A stretch of 45,532 bases of DNA from Lachnospiraceae bacterium (GCA_949383255.1 CASJPF010000027.1:1-45532), one strand, 5' to 3'; counted from the first letter of the stretch, positions 1-8,542 are shown. The notes: generated by a model not told the origin, from the letters alone. Made by a program: numbers and translations.

Positions 1-116
1 TTGAGAACTATGTCTTATCGGGCTTTAAAAATGTCCAAAAGTTGTAAACTGGTGAAGAATTTGTCACATATGGGAAAATGGATAATGATGTTTTTATTTT
101 GAAAGGGGGCGCGTTT

Positions 117-497
117 ATGACGAATAACTTTTTTAAAATGCTTGCTAAGTTGAATAGTGAGTTCCTGCAGAAATACACACCCTTGCCAGTATCAAGTAAA
201 GAGACGATTAAAAGGCTGATTCTGTATGTAGGGTCAGGTTCTTGGTCTAAGCCAGAGGTGACAAAATTATATTGCTGCAACTGGAATAAATCGTATGACC
301 AGCTCAGGCTGATTTTTACAGAGGAAGGTTTCAGAGATCGCAATGAAGTGACAATCCGCAGGCAAATGTTCATGTACGGTAAAGAAGCAAGAAACCGAAA
401 ACAAGAGATAGACCGCCAGTACCACACTATTCCAAACCAAAGACCAAAAGACAAGCATTATCAAAATGTGCATAACAGGCTATTTCGTCATGGATAA
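117..497 (+). CDS. Hypothetical protein, 126 aa
   Basis: I do not recognise this family. The start at 117 is chosen over the in-frame ATG at 78 because GAAAGGGGG lies 8 bases upstream of it. The protein is basic and soluble, with no signal peptide or membrane segment. The N-terminal half is helical; the C-terminal third is rich in Arg, Lys, Asn and Gln, which could suit nucleic-acid binding. It stands alone, followed by 270 bases of non-coding DNA holding DnaA-box-like sequences. A link with replication or maintenance of a former mobile element is possible but unproven. Confidence 0.55.
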   Translation: MTNNFFKMLAKLNSEFLQKYTPLPVSSKETIKRLILYVGSGSWSKPEVTKLYCCNWNKSYDQLRLIFTEEGFRDRNEVTIRRQMFMYGKEARNRKQEIDRQYHTIPNQRPKDKHYQNVHNRLFRHG

Positions 498-592
498 CTC
501 TGTTCACAGAACATGGAAAAGCTAAAGTGCAGCTTTCCCACATTCTGCAAACAAAGTTACCCACAACTCCATGAGATAGCCAGTTATACACA
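489..592. other. Cluster of DnaA-box-like sequences
   Basis: TTATACACA at 584-592 fits the TTATNCACA DnaA-box consensus exactly. TTACCCACA at 557-565 has one mismatch. CATGGATAA at 489-497 reads TTATCCATG on the other strand, with two mismatches. An imperfect inverted repeat, GGAAAAGCT/AGCTTTCC, lies at about 515-538. The cluster may be an origin-like remnant or chance in AT-rich DNA. Confidence 0.3.
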
Positions 593-651
593 TTCCCACA
601 ATGCCGACTACAGCGGAATTTCTCTCTTTTATATATTTTTGTATATGTTTA

Positions 652-681
652 TTGCAGTAAATAGCAAATAAATTGTATTAT
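652..681 (+). promoter_or_regulatory. Putative promoter of the AraC/ASCH-like pair
   Basis: TTGCAG at 652-657 and TATTAT at 676-681 are separated by 18 bases, giving a sigma-A-like promoter about 85 bases before the AraC gene. Assigned by eye. Confidence 0.35.
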
Positions 682-765
682 ATTATCCATATAGAACCAA
701 AAATAAGAGGAACTATTAGAAAACATTTGCTAAGATAATATGAATCAAAACGAAAGGAAATAAAC

Positions 766-1629
766 ATGGAATGGAATGAAAAACTACAAGTAATTATTGA
801 TTATGCTGAAAATCATTTACAACGAAAAGAAGAAGTGATTGATAGTGAAAAAATTTCCAAAATTGCAGAATGCTCTTTTGGTTTTTTCCAAAAGGTATTT
901 TCATATATGAATGGTATTAGCTTTGCTGAATATATTCGTTCACGAAAATTAACTTTAGCTGGATATGATTTGAAAAGCACAGATTTAAAAGTGATTGATA
1001 TAAGCTACAAATATGGTTACGATTCTCCTACATCATTTACAAAGGCATTTCAACTTTTTCACGGAGTATCACCAAGAGAAGCACGAAATCCGAATGTTAT
1101 TTTAAAAGTTGTTCCCAAAATGCAAATATTAGAACGCCATGAATATTCATGGAAACTTGAACAAAAAGAAAGTTTTCGGTTAGTAGGAAAAAGCATTGTT
1201 GTGTCTTGCGAAAATAATCTTCATTTCAAGAAAATACCGGAATTTTGGAATGAATGTCAACGTAATGGTATTTTTGCAAAACTAATTTCGATAGATACTG
1301 CTACACAAAAAGGGATATTTGGTTTATTTGGAGCTTATGATGAACAGTTAAACGAAATTGAATATTCTATTATGGCTATATCTGATAGGGAACTGCCACA
1401 AGGTTTTACTGAAATCAATATTCCAACTGCTACATGGGCAATTTTTGATTGCAGAGGTTCCGTTCCGCAAGCAATACAGAAAGGTTGGCAATATCTTAAT
1501 GAAGAATGGCTTGTCAAATATCCATTCAAACATGCACAATGCCCGGAAGTAGAATGGTATAGTAATGGAAATGTGTATGATAGCAACTATTTAAGTCAAA
1601 TATGGATACCAATTATAGAGGAGGAATAA
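766..1629 (+). CDS. AraC-family regulator with C-terminal effector-binding domain
   Basis: This 287-residue protein has an N-terminal AraC-type double helix-turn-helix (about residues 8-108; the second helix pair includes YKYGYDSPTSFTKAFQLFHG). A GyrI-like/SOUL-type effector-binding domain follows (about 125-285), as in the Rob/SoxS-related regulators that bind small molecules. This HTH-first order is opposite to the cupin-AraC protein near the end of the window. AAAGGAAATAAAC precedes the ATG. The next gene starts two bases after the stop, so the two are probably cotranscribed. It is probably a ligand-responsive activator; its ligand and targets cannot be read from the sequence. Confidence 0.88.
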   Translation: MEWNEKLQVIIDYAENHLQRKEEVIDSEKISKIAECSFGFFQKVFSYMNGISFAEYIRSRKLTLAGYDLKSTDLKVIDISYKYGYDSPTSFTKAFQLFHGVSPREARNPNVILKVVPKMQILERHEYSWKLEQKESFRLVGKSIVVSCENNLHFKKIPEFWNECQRNGIFAKLISIDTATQKGIFGLFGAYDEQLNEIEYSIMAISDRELPQGFTEINIPTATWAIFDCRGSVPQAIQKGWQYLNEEWLVKYPFKHAQCPEVEWYSNGNVYDSNYLSQIWIPIIEEE

Positions 1630-1631
1630 AA

Positions 1632-2096
1632 ATGGTACATTTAGTTTATTGCGATAACGCAGGCAAAAAAGGTGAAAAAGTATTAGATAAAATTTTGGCG
1701 GGAACTAAGACAATGATTGTGCGCGGAGCAGCAGGAAGAAAAATTCCCCACAGTAGAGTGTTTGAGGGTGAATGTCTTTATTTCATAGAAAAAGGAAGTA
1801 CGGAGATAAGGACAACTGCTATTGTAAAAAAAGTACAAAACTTTGTGAAATTATCTGATGAAGAAATCACAAGAACTCTTGAGGATAACCAGAGCAAATT
1901 AAATTTATCCGATAAGCAAAAAGTACGCTGGCATAAAAAGTGTCTATGTTTCGTGGAGTTTGAAAATGTCAAGGAAATTGAGCCACTTTCTTTTGAACAT
2001 CAAGGAAATATGGACGACTGGCTTATTTTAGAGAAAATTGAAGATGTTCTTGTGGGAACAAGTATTCCGTACAATTACAAAAATTCTAAATTTTGA
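1632..2096 (+). CDS. Small ASCH/PUA-like protein
   Basis: This 154-residue protein starts at 1632, where GAGGAGG precedes the ATG; an in-frame ATG at 1602 lies inside the AraC gene. The N-terminus (MVHLVYCDNAGKKGEKVLDK) followed by an IRGAAGRK..H.RVF.GE segment is a pattern I associate with small conserved proteins encoded beside AraC regulators in Clostridia. The beta-rich makeup and the 'GEcLYFIEKG' strand resemble ASCH/PUA-like folds that bind RNA or nucleotides. The family call is tentative. It is translationally linked to the AraC gene and ends before a hairpin terminator. Confidence 0.6.
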   Translation: MVHLVYCDNAGKKGEKVLDKILAGTKTMIVRGAAGRKIPHSRVFEGECLYFIEKGSTEIRTTAIVKKVQNFVKLSDEEITRTLEDNQSKLNLSDKQKVRWHKKCLCFVEFENVKEIEPLSFEHQGNMDDWLILEKIEDVLVGTSIPYNYKNSKF

Positions 2097-2122
2097 ATTA
2101 GGGAATTTATTACAGATAATCA

Positions 2123-2153
2123 AGAGATGACAGCCTAAAATGTTGTCATCTCT
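2123..2153 (+). terminator. Hairpin after the AraC/ASCH-like pair
   Basis: AGAGATGACA (2123-2132) pairs perfectly with TGTCATCTCT (2144-2153) around an 11-base loop, 27 bases after the stop codon. The T-tract is weak (TCTTAATT). Confidence 0.6.
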
Positions 2154-2216
2154 CTTAATTATTAAAAGTAGCTATTAACCATACAAATCCCGCGTGGAAG
2201 AACGGGGGAAATTTCT

Positions 2217-2658
2217 ATGACTTGCACAGAAGCATATAAAGAACACATCATGTATACTTTTAACGGTTTCTGCAAAGTAGTGACACGCTATGCCGCTATC
2301 AATGCATGGCGGGAACGGAGCAGACGGCGGCAAAGGTAAATATCCTTTGAATACCTCACAGAAGAAAAATTTTACCCATTCAGTACGTCAGATGAATATT
2401 TTGCAGACCCCTACAAGGAGTATCGTATCACGATATGCGGTCAGACAATCATTCTCACAAATGGGAATCTTGCCGCTGCCCTATTATCCTTGCCGGAGAA
2501 AAGAGGGAAATCATTTACCTTTACTTTTCCGGATGATACACACAGCAGGAAATCGGAGAACTATATGGAAGCTGCCGGAGTACAGCATGGCTCATATACA
2601 CAGTGCCTTAAAGATGTTGCATGAGGAAATGGAGGTGCTTTCACATGGGGAAACCTAA
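2217..2658 (+). pseudogene. Broken sigma-70-like regulator of a mobile element
   Basis: From the ATG at 2217 the reading MTCTEAYKEHIMYTFNGFCK matches the small sigma-like ORFs of Tn4451/Tn916-type clostridial elements. It is stopped by a TAA near 2338, where the family usually continues in frame with EISFEYLTEEK. The same frame goes on for about 60 codons (EYLTEEKFYPFSTSDEY...GNLAAALLSLPEKRG). The C-terminal HTH (MAHIHSALKMLHEEMEVLSH) is found only in another frame, so at least one frameshift is also present. An open frame from 2290 is a by-product of these lesions. The end overlaps the next relic, as in intact elements. Confidence 0.7.
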
Positions 2659-3160
2659 CATTGTATCGTATGAAACCAGTCCTGTCAAGGCTGCAATACT
2701 GGTCAAAACAGGCTCATACAGACGAAGAAAAACTGTTGAACGTAGGCAACAGGGAGTCTGGCGCTATCCGTAAAAAGCAGGAAAATGACCTAAAACGGGC
2801 TGAAAAACGCAGGGCAGAATTAGATGGTTTATTCACAAGGCGGTATGAGGACTGGGGGCAGGACGCATCACAGAATACAATTTCAATATGCTTTCTGCAA
2901 AGTATCAGGACGAATAGGCACAGCTTGATGAACAACTCAACGGATTAAAAACCAAGCTGAACGAAACAAAGCAGACTGCCACTGACGCGGAAAAATGGAT
3001 TTCTTATATCAGGGAAGATGCTTATTCTACAAAATTGACAGCCCTGCTCCTAAACACGCTGATTGAAAAGATTGTCGTCCATGATGCGGTCAAAACGAAA
3101 GATGGCACAAAGGAACAGGAAATTGAGATATACTATCGCTTTATCGGTAAAATTGAGTGA
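2645..3160 (+). pseudogene. Internally deleted large serine recombinase (TnpX-like)
   Basis: The first 40 or so codons (MGKPNIVSYETSPVKAAILV) resemble the N-terminal lead of TnpX-type large serine recombinases. They run straight into the C-terminal coiled-coil/DUF4368-like region (NRESGAIRKKQENDLKRAEK...). The catalytic resolvase domain and most of the DNA-binding domain, roughly 350-400 residues, are missing. A further frameshift near 2860 and an in-frame TAG near 2909 (KYQDE*AQLDEQLNG) damage the rest. The ending (KDGTKEQEIEIYYRFIGKIE) is the usual family terminus. This is a deletion remnant of the integrase of a mobilisable transposon. Confidence 0.75.
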
Positions 3161-3192
3161 TTCATCAAGTTTTTTATTAACGGTATCTTTAA

Positions 3193-3402
3193 GTGTGTGA
3201 AACAGACATTGACTATTCCGACTTACGGGAATACAACACAACGCTTTCCAAAATCAGTAACAATCTGAACCAGATAGCAAAGTGCATGAACGCAACGGGA
3301 AACATCTATGTCGCCGATGTAAAGGAAGTAAAAGAGCTAATCAAAAAAGTGTGGAATACACAGAAATCCATGCTCTCAAAACAGCCATACATGAAGCAGT
3401 AA
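3193..3402 (+). pseudogene. MobC-like relaxosome protein, 3' fragment
   Basis: The 69 codons include LREYNTTLSKISNNLNQIAK and MNATGNIYVADVKEV, typical of the C-terminal half of MobC-type mobilisation proteins, which assist the relaxase at oriT. The N-terminal DNA-binding half is missing and no ribosome site precedes the ORF. Together with the recombinase and sigma-like relics just upstream it marks a decayed mobilisable element. Confidence 0.65.
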
Positions 3403-3434
3403 CCATCATCAAAATCTTGCAAAATTCGAGATAA

Positions 3435-3480
3435 AAAGGTGCATCGCCCTGAAGATTTTTCTTCTCTGCGATACACCTTT
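3435..3480 (+). terminator. Inverted repeat after the mobile-element relics
   Basis: AAAGGTGCATCGC (3435-3447) pairs with GCGATACACCTTT (3468-3480) with one mismatch and a 20-base loop. It may be a terminator or a boundary of the old element. Confidence 0.45.
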
Positions 3481-3805
3481 ATGTGCAGAAATCTTTATAA
3501 AATTTTCTTGCAGTACGCTTATGTACCTTTACAAATTGCTTTATCATTTTGCGCTCTAATCCGCGCATCAAAACTATTTTTTTACCTATAGCTGTCCATA
3601 TCTTTTTTATCTCTCGTACTTTTTTTACAGCAGACCTAAAATCTTACTTTAAAATGCAACTTTTCTAATCTGATAGCATGTTACTTCCTAAAGCTACTGA
3701 AATATTTACTGTCATGCCAGAAAACAAATAGAAATAATCCTGGTGAGTGTTATATTTACTGGTATAATCAATAAAACTATTGATTTCTGACATGTAAGCT
3801 GTCTC
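3481..3805. other. Gene-free AT-rich stretch
   Basis: I see no ORF with a ribosome site on either strand. A small hairpin (AATCAATA/TATTGATT, 3766-3785) lies just past the end of the minus-strand FlxA-like gene and could end its transcription, but it lacks a T-run on that strand. Confidence 0.4.
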
Positions 3806-4630
3806 CTATAAACGGACATCTACATGAATATTACCAACAGGCGTTGAGGTGTTTTCATTTACTGCTTCTTCCATTTTTGGAGTAGGTACATCCTCTGTAT
3901 TCTTGAAGGCTTCCGCAGTCTGTGTTTTCGTAGTCTGAACTCCCATTCCATTTTCTGTATTATCAGAAATACCCTCCTGTTTCTCTTTAGCCTTTCCTGT
4001 ATTCTCTGTTTTGCTGCTTTCAGATTTTGCACTTTCTTTTTCAGCTTCTCTTGCTTCTTCAATAGTCGCATTCGCATCACTTAACGTATTCATCTGTGAA
4101 GCGGTGGCATTCATCGCTTTCTGTTCCAAATCCGCCAACTCCGCTTCCTTAGCCTCTGTACTTCCGCTCTGCTTTATTTCTGCCTTTAAAACATTTGCTC
4201 TGTCTTGCATCTGTATTGCCACGCTGCCCTGCACTGCCGCCTGCTTCATGGAAGAATCAGCGGAAATCATGGCTTTCATGCTTGCTTGGGACAATCCGGC
4301 ACTCTGCCCGCTCTGTGATTTTTTCTGTGCCTGCTGTTTCCCACCAAGTATATCGTCCATAGATGAGCCTTTGCTCTGCTGCTGTTGTCTGCGCTGATCA
4401 ATCTGGCGCTGGCGGAGCTGCATATTCAAATCAGAAATCTCCTGCTGGATTTGCTGTCGCTTCTTCATTCTGTCCTCAGGGCTCATGTCCTCGTTTTCGG
4501 AGAGTTTCTGAAGTTCCTGCTGTTTCGCCTGAATCTGATTCTGAATGCTCTTGCTTGCCGCATCCATTCCCTGCGCCATCCGTGTCTGCATCCCCATGTT
4601 CATGTTATTGTTTACACTATCAATTCTCAT
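3806..4630 (-). CDS. FlxA-like coiled-coil protein
   Basis: This 274-residue, Gln/Lys/Glu-rich protein has a central coiled coil (about residues 25-85, including EDRMKKRQQIQQEISDLNMQ) that resembles FlxA-like domain proteins. A Q/S-rich linker and a low-complexity acidic C-terminal third follow. The start is placed at 4630 (MRIDSVNNN) because AGGAGG lies 8 bases before it and only 2 bases before the ATG at 4636. There is no signal peptide or membrane span. It is the last gene of a minus-strand run that begins with the DUF6033-type genes. Its role is unknown; the FlxA link to flagella is by name only. Confidence 0.7.
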   Translation of the reverse strand: MRIDSVNNNMNMGMQTRMAQGMDAASKSIQNQIQAKQQELQKLSENEDMSPEDRMKKRQQIQQEISDLNMQLRQRQIDQRRQQQQSKGSSMDDILGGKQQAQKKSQSGQSAGLSQASMKAMISADSSMKQAAVQGSVAIQMQDRANVLKAEIKQSGSTEAKEAELADLEQKAMNATASQMNTLSDANATIEEAREAEKESAKSESSKTENTGKAKEKQEGISDNTENGMGVQTTKTQTAEAFKNTEDVPTPKMEEAVNENTSTPVGNIHVDVRL

Positions 4631-4732
4631 TGCCATATCCTCCTAAAATATAAATTTTGTACGAATCACTTCCGTAAATTGAAAACTCAATCTGTAGTCC
4701 CTTTCGGCGAAAAAAATGTAAAATCTTTTTTC

Positions 4733-5545
4733 CTAAGCCTGCAAATCCAAGTTTGCCCCGACTACTGCCTGTTGCTTAGACATTGCCTTGCCCTCATTGT
4801 CCTCTTTGGCGGCTTCGATTATTGTCTTAATGTCCGTATCATACAAATAAATCGTGCCATCTTTAGACTTAGAGAGTTTTTCATCTAAAAGCTGTTCCGC
4901 TTTATCTTTTACTGAATTATCTGAAATCTGAATTTTATTGTCTGCTTCTTTTTCCTCGCTGACATCTTTTGCTTCTTCCGCTTTCTTCTCTAATTTCTCA
5001 GCAAGCTGCTCCGCATTTTCACGATTCTTTCCTCTTGATTTTTCAATCTGCTTTTCAGAATTTTCCTGCGCTTCCTTACGAAGTTTTTCGTTTAATTCAT
5101 CTTTTCTAACTGTGACAGTAAAGTTTGTATAATTACCGTTTTCATCAAGATAATCATGTCTACAAACCACAGTAGATCCTCTTGAATCAAAGAAATTATT
5201 AAAGAACTTTGCACACGATTCCACATCCTTCAATCGCTGTGTGTATTCCTTGGCTGCTTTCGGATCATTCTGCATCTTCTCCAAAAGCTTAGGATTGACA
5301 TCCACGACATTCACCTTACCGTCATTATTTGTATTAATCCCGTATCCGGTCTGCAATTTGATATATGGTACCTGCTTCTGCAAATTTTTAAGGTATTCCT
5401 CATTGCCGCTTTTCTTTACTGTTTCAGTTTTTTTTTGCGTAGCCGCTGTTTCTTTTGTTTCCTCTTTCTTTACTGCCTCCTTTCTTGATGAAGCATATGT
5501 GTTCTCATAAACACTGTTGTAATTGTTCGTAATCTCTATTGACAT
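4733..5545 (-). CDS. DUF6033-type protein, 270 aa
   Basis: Start at 5545 (MSIEITNNYNSVYENTYASS), with AAAGGAGG just upstream; the ATG-initiated longer frame from 5572 begins inside the preceding pseudogene. The N-terminal 60 residues are low-complexity (Lys/Glu/Thr). A conserved core (about 65-160) holds 'GYGINTNNDGKVNVVDVNPKLL', 'YTQRLKDVESCAKFF' and 'RHDYLDENGNYTNFTVTVRK'. A charged coiled coil (165-240) ends in an acidic tail. This matches what I know of DUF6033, an uncharacterised Lachnospiraceae family. It lacks a membrane span and a signal peptide. The preceding pseudogene is a paralogue. Function unknown. Confidence 0.75.
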   Translation of the reverse strand: MSIEITNNYNSVYENTYASSRKEAVKKEETKETAATQKKTETVKKSGNEEYLKNLQKQVPYIKLQTGYGINTNNDGKVNVVDVNPKLLEKMQNDPKAAKEYTQRLKDVESCAKFFNNFFDSRGSTVVCRHDYLDENGNYTNFTVTVRKDELNEKLRKEAQENSEKQIEKSRGKNRENAEQLAEKLEKKAEEAKDVSEEKEADNKIQISDNSVKDKAEQLLDEKLSKSKDGTIYLYDTDIKTIIEAAKEDNEGKAMSKQQAVVGANLDLQA

Positions 5546-5559
5546 AATTTTCCTCCTTT

Positions 5560-6135
5560 CTAAATGCTGCAATCAAAGCGGCTTCCTTGTGTTTCTGTCT
5601 TTGATTCTTTGATGTTCCCCCAATCAATCTGACGGATTTCTCTATCAGACCACTGGCGGAATCCGCTTTGACAAACGCTTTCTTCGTTGCTTCATCCGTT
5701 TGCTTCTTATGGTTTTTCTCCTTTGCAGCTTCGGCTTTTTCCTTTCTTCCTTTTTCAATCCTCTCTTTTTGCTTCTCACTCATTTTTCAAGCTCTGCAAA
5801 AAAGGAAACATCCCCTGCCCATGTATTTTTCTTTCGTCACATCATTCACCTTTTTTTCAAGCAGGGCTGGCTCAATCAACACGCTGTACTACGTTGTCCC
5901 TCTCGAAAGATACCTCCGGGTTTCTTCACCGCTATCATAATCTATAACCATAAAGTCCATATTGTTGTACTTGCCTGCAATTCTTTGAGCAGCTCCTTTT
6001 GCCTTATCGCTCAGTTCTGCCTGCTTTGCTTTAGATGCCTTTTTCGTTTTTTTCCGGCTTACCCCGGTTATTGTTCTTTTCCAAGCCTTTCTCTCTGTAA
6101 TCGTAATACATTCCGTATTCATTTACTTTGTTCAT
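5560..6135 (-). pseudogene. DUF6033-type paralogue broken by frameshifts
   Basis: A normal start at 6135 with AGGAGAACGATTATT before it gives MNKVNEYGMYYDYREKGLEK, which soon runs into a stop. Homology continues in the neighbouring frame (AELSDKAKGAAQRIAGKYNN, then MDFMVIDYDSGEETRRYLSR), meets a TAG (RGTT*YSVLIEPALLEKK), loses a segment after KEKYMG, and shifts again at FAELEK/MSEKQKERIEKGRKEK. A last shift restores the family-like ending IRQIDWGNIKESKTETQGSR FDCSI. At least three frameshifts plus one nonsense codon make it clearly dead. An apparent 92-codon ORF at 5505-5783 is just its C-terminal part. Confidence 0.75.
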
Positions 6136-6188
6136 AATAATCGTTCTCCTTGACCTTAAAATTTGAAATCCTTTTCACAGTGGTGCTC

Positions 6189-6250
6189 CTATAGTTTCGG
6201 AAGATAGAAACGCAAACTTCAAAAAATGTTGTAAATCGACTTTTTTCTGT
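6189..6250 (-). promoter_or_regulatory. Putative LytTR operator and promoter of the DUF6033 genes
   Basis: Bases 6227-6250 read, on the minus strand, ACAGAAAAAAGTCG followed by ATTTACAACA. They match 22 of 24 bases at 8579-8602 upstream of the two-component operon. A TATAGG hexamer (6194-6189) lies 33 bases downstream on the minus strand, against 31 bases at the other site. Placement upstream of a -10 suits LytTR regulators such as AgrA, which bind direct repeats. That the neighbouring LytTR protein binds here is inference. Confidence 0.5.
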
Positions 6251-6340
6251 TGTGGGCGTATCTCGCCTTACGGCTCGATGCGGGCGGTCGTCAATTGCAT
6301 TCCGGCAAGCTGGCTGCATTTTTCTTGTCGCCATAGCAAA

Positions 6341-6365
6341 AAATGAGTGCGAAACGCACTCATTT
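6341..6365 (-). terminator. Terminator of the kinase/regulator operon
   Basis: AAATGAGTGCG (6341-6351) and CGCACTCATTT (6355-6365) form a perfect 11-bp stem with a three-base loop, followed on the minus strand by a run of six T. It touches the stop codon of the kinase gene and separates that operon from the DUF6033 promoter. Confidence 0.85.
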
Positions 6366-7762
6366 CATACAACCGCTAACAGCATTACCTTTAATGATAC
6401 CTTGTTTTCTTTCTGTTCAATCAGCACATCCCCATAATACTTTGCGGCAACCGACTTTATATTTTGCAGACCAAAGCCATGCGCTTTTTTATCTTTCTTT
6501 TTTGTTTTTGGAAGCCCGCTTTCCTCATCTATGTCTAACCTGCCATCAAACGAGTTTTCCACCGTAATTAGATACGCATTTTTATTCCTGAATGAATACA
6601 CTCTTACAAATCCCCCTGCTTCTGTTGCTTCTATGGCATTTGACAGGGCATTTGACAATACCACGCTGACATCAAACGCATCCACTCCACAACCGACCGG
6701 ATAATGGAAATCGGCAGAAAATTGTATGCCCTTCCCTAATGCGGATTCCATTTTTTTATGGAGAATCATATCTGTTACAGGATTCCCCGTTTTTATGGTA
6801 AAATCAAAGGTTTCCACAGTTTCGGAAAGGGAATTGGAATACTCCCGCGCCTCTTTTGTTTTACCCTGTGCAATCAGGCTGTTTATGATTTCAATATGGT
6901 TTTTTATGTCATGTTTCATGCCACGAATGCCATTATAAAGCCTTTCCACTCCGGTAATATGTGTCTGCATATCCTTCATCTGGCTTTCCAGCATAAGCCA
7001 TCTGCTCTCGTCTTCCCGCCTTTTTCTAATGTCCTGATACAATGTTATGACACTGACGATTACAGCTAATATTACCACATAGCAGAATATCCATAAGAGT
7101 TCAAGCGGTATATGTGGCTGAAAGAAAGAAATTCCCATTTCATGCTCATAGGCAACCGCATAAAACCGAAATATCCCATAAACAACCATTCCATTTGCAG
7201 ATGGTATAATCATAAGAAGCATTTCACGCCATTCCAAATTTTCCTGTTTATATAACAGCATCTTGTTTATTTTTCGGACTAATAAGTACAAAACCACGCC
7301 GCCCAATACAGAGCCGGACAGCGCACTTAGGACAGCTTCTATAAAATGAAACCACCACATTGCCGGATCAGACAAATCAAGGAAGCCACCCGCAAGATTT
7401 AATACTGCCACAGATAAAAGACTGCTTATTTTACTCGATATGGAAAAAGAAATCCACCGGATAACAAAAAATGTGGCAAACAAGAAAATCTTCATCTTGA
7501 TATTTCTTCTGTCAAGCCATACGAAAACTGCAAATGCGGCAGCTAAGGCAAGGGAATATGCCACAAAACCATCAACAAGAAATGGCACATAATACAAAAA
7601 TACCACTCCAAAAAAATAAACACTCCCAATCAGTCCCGTTCCACGCTTTCTTTTTATAAAATCTCTGCACAATATAAGCAGACAGATTGCAGCAATAAGC
7701 TGATCCGCAAGGAAATTCACATCCGACACTATCTGATACAGCATATCTATATTTTCAGGCAT
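6365..7762 (-). CDS. GHKL-type sensor histidine kinase (AgrC/LytS-like architecture)
   Basis: The 465-residue protein has six or so membrane segments in residues 13-165, another near 183-202 and one at 222-242. The phosphoacceptor region follows (GMKHDIKNHIEIINSLIAQG; His about 284), then a GHKL ATPase with N-box NALSNAIEA (about 371-379) and a glycine box HGFGLQNIKSVAAKYYG. This layout is the AgrC-type peptide-sensing or membrane-sensing kinase. The start at 7762 follows GGAGG by 8 bases; a GTG nine bases earlier is less likely. It lies 17 bases after the response-regulator gene, with which it must form a pair. No AgrB/AgrD-like genes lie next to it, so the signal is unknown. Confidence 0.92.
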   Translation of the reverse strand: MPENIDMLYQIVSDVNFLADQLIAAICLLILCRDFIKRKRGTGLIGSVYFFGVVFLYYVPFLVDGFVAYSLALAAAFAVFVWLDRRNIKMKIFLFATFFVIRWISFSISSKISSLLSVAVLNLAGGFLDLSDPAMWWFHFIEAVLSALSGSVLGGVVLYLLVRKINKMLLYKQENLEWREMLLMIIPSANGMVVYGIFRFYAVAYEHEMGISFFQPHIPLELLWIFCYVVILAVIVSVITLYQDIRKRREDESRWLMLESQMKDMQTHITGVERLYNGIRGMKHDIKNHIEIINSLIAQGKTKEAREYSNSLSETVETFDFTIKTGNPVTDMILHKKMESALGKGIQFSADFHYPVGCGVDAFDVSVVLSNALSNAIEATEAGGFVRVYSFRNKNAYLITVENSFDGRLDIDEESGLPKTKKKDKKAHGFGLQNIKSVAAKYYGDVLIEQKENKVSLKVMLLAVV

Positions 7763-7779
7763 ATTTACCACCTCCGCAC

Positions 7780-8508
7780 CTAACCACTTATAAGCCTGCT
7801 TGTATATTCCAAATACTTCCTTACAAAATCCGCATATTTCTGTTTTGACAGCAGGATTTCCGTTCCGTTTTCCAATGTAATACTGTTTGCCGTGTATTTC
7901 AGCACATACCGCAGATTGACGATATATGCCCTATGGCAGCGCACAAAATCTTCTGAAAGCCTGTACTCCAATTCAATCAGCTTTCCATAAAATTCAACAT
8001 CCCCGTCCGCCTTATGTATGATGACCTTGCGGTTGAACACTTCAAGATAAATGATTTTATACAAATAAATTTTTTTTGTCGTGGAACCTGTTTTTATGGC
8101 AATGCTCGGCTCATCTTTTGCCTCTTTTGCATTTATGGATTCACGCTCCGCCACGGCTTTCCGCAGGATTTCAAAAAATTTTGCCTTGTCAAATGGCTTC
8201 ACAATGTAATGGAAAGCGCCCACGTCAAAAGCCTCAAATACATATTCCTCTATGGCTGTCACAAATATAATCGTGGCTTTGCACCCACGCCTGCGCAGCT
8301 CTCTGGCTGCTTCCATGCCCGACATCCCTTCCATCTGAATATCCAAAAAGAGAATGTCAAAACTGCCCCCGTATTCCACCAGAGTCGTTCCATCTTCAAA
8401 CTGTATAATATCCGCATTTTCATAGAGTAGACGGATATTCCCTTCTATGCTGCTGCGTATTTCCTGCTCGTCATCGCATATCGCAATCGTAGCATTCGTT
8501 GTTTCCAT
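7780..8508 (-). CDS. LytTR-family response regulator
   Basis: A receiver domain (residues 5-120) has the acidic pair D12/D13, phosphoacceptor D56 (DILFLDIQMEGM), T84 and K104. A LytTR DNA-binding domain follows (about 140-240; FVRCHRAYIVNLRYV is the conserved stretch). The start is set at 8508 (METTNATIAI), with AAGGAAG upstream; an ATG at 8514 is the alternative. It is first in the operon with the GHKL kinase. The repeated 24-bp sequence at its own promoter and at the DUF6033 promoter are natural candidate targets. Confidence 0.92.
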   Translation of the reverse strand: METTNATIAICDDEQEIRSSIEGNIRLLYENADIIQFEDGTTLVEYGGSFDILFLDIQMEGMSGMEAARELRRRGCKATIIFVTAIEEYVFEAFDVGAFHYIVKPFDKAKFFEILRKAVAERESINAKEAKDEPSIAIKTGSTTKKIYLYKIIYLEVFNRKVIIHKADGDVEFYGKLIELEYRLSEDFVRCHRAYIVNLRYVLKYTANSITLENGTEILLSKQKYADFVRKYLEYTSRLISG

Positions 8509-8542
8509 AGACATCACTTCCTTAAATTTAACCATTACTTTT

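Noticed and set aside
2290..2658. 122-codon frame considered as a gene
   Set aside because: Only its last 25 codons resemble the sigma-like family; the rest is the wrong frame of that pseudogene.
4385..4888. 167-codon plus-strand frame opposite the FlxA-like and DUF6033-type genes
   Set aside because: It is the antisense of Glu/Lys/Gln-rich coiled-coil coding DNA, which always gives long Leu/Ser/Phe-rich frames. It has no ribosome site or family similarity.
5505..5783. 92-codon frame considered as a separate gene
   Set aside because: It lacks a ribosome site and reads as the C-terminal part of the broken DUF6033-type gene; the true ending (IRQIDWGN...SRFDCSI) is in the next frame.
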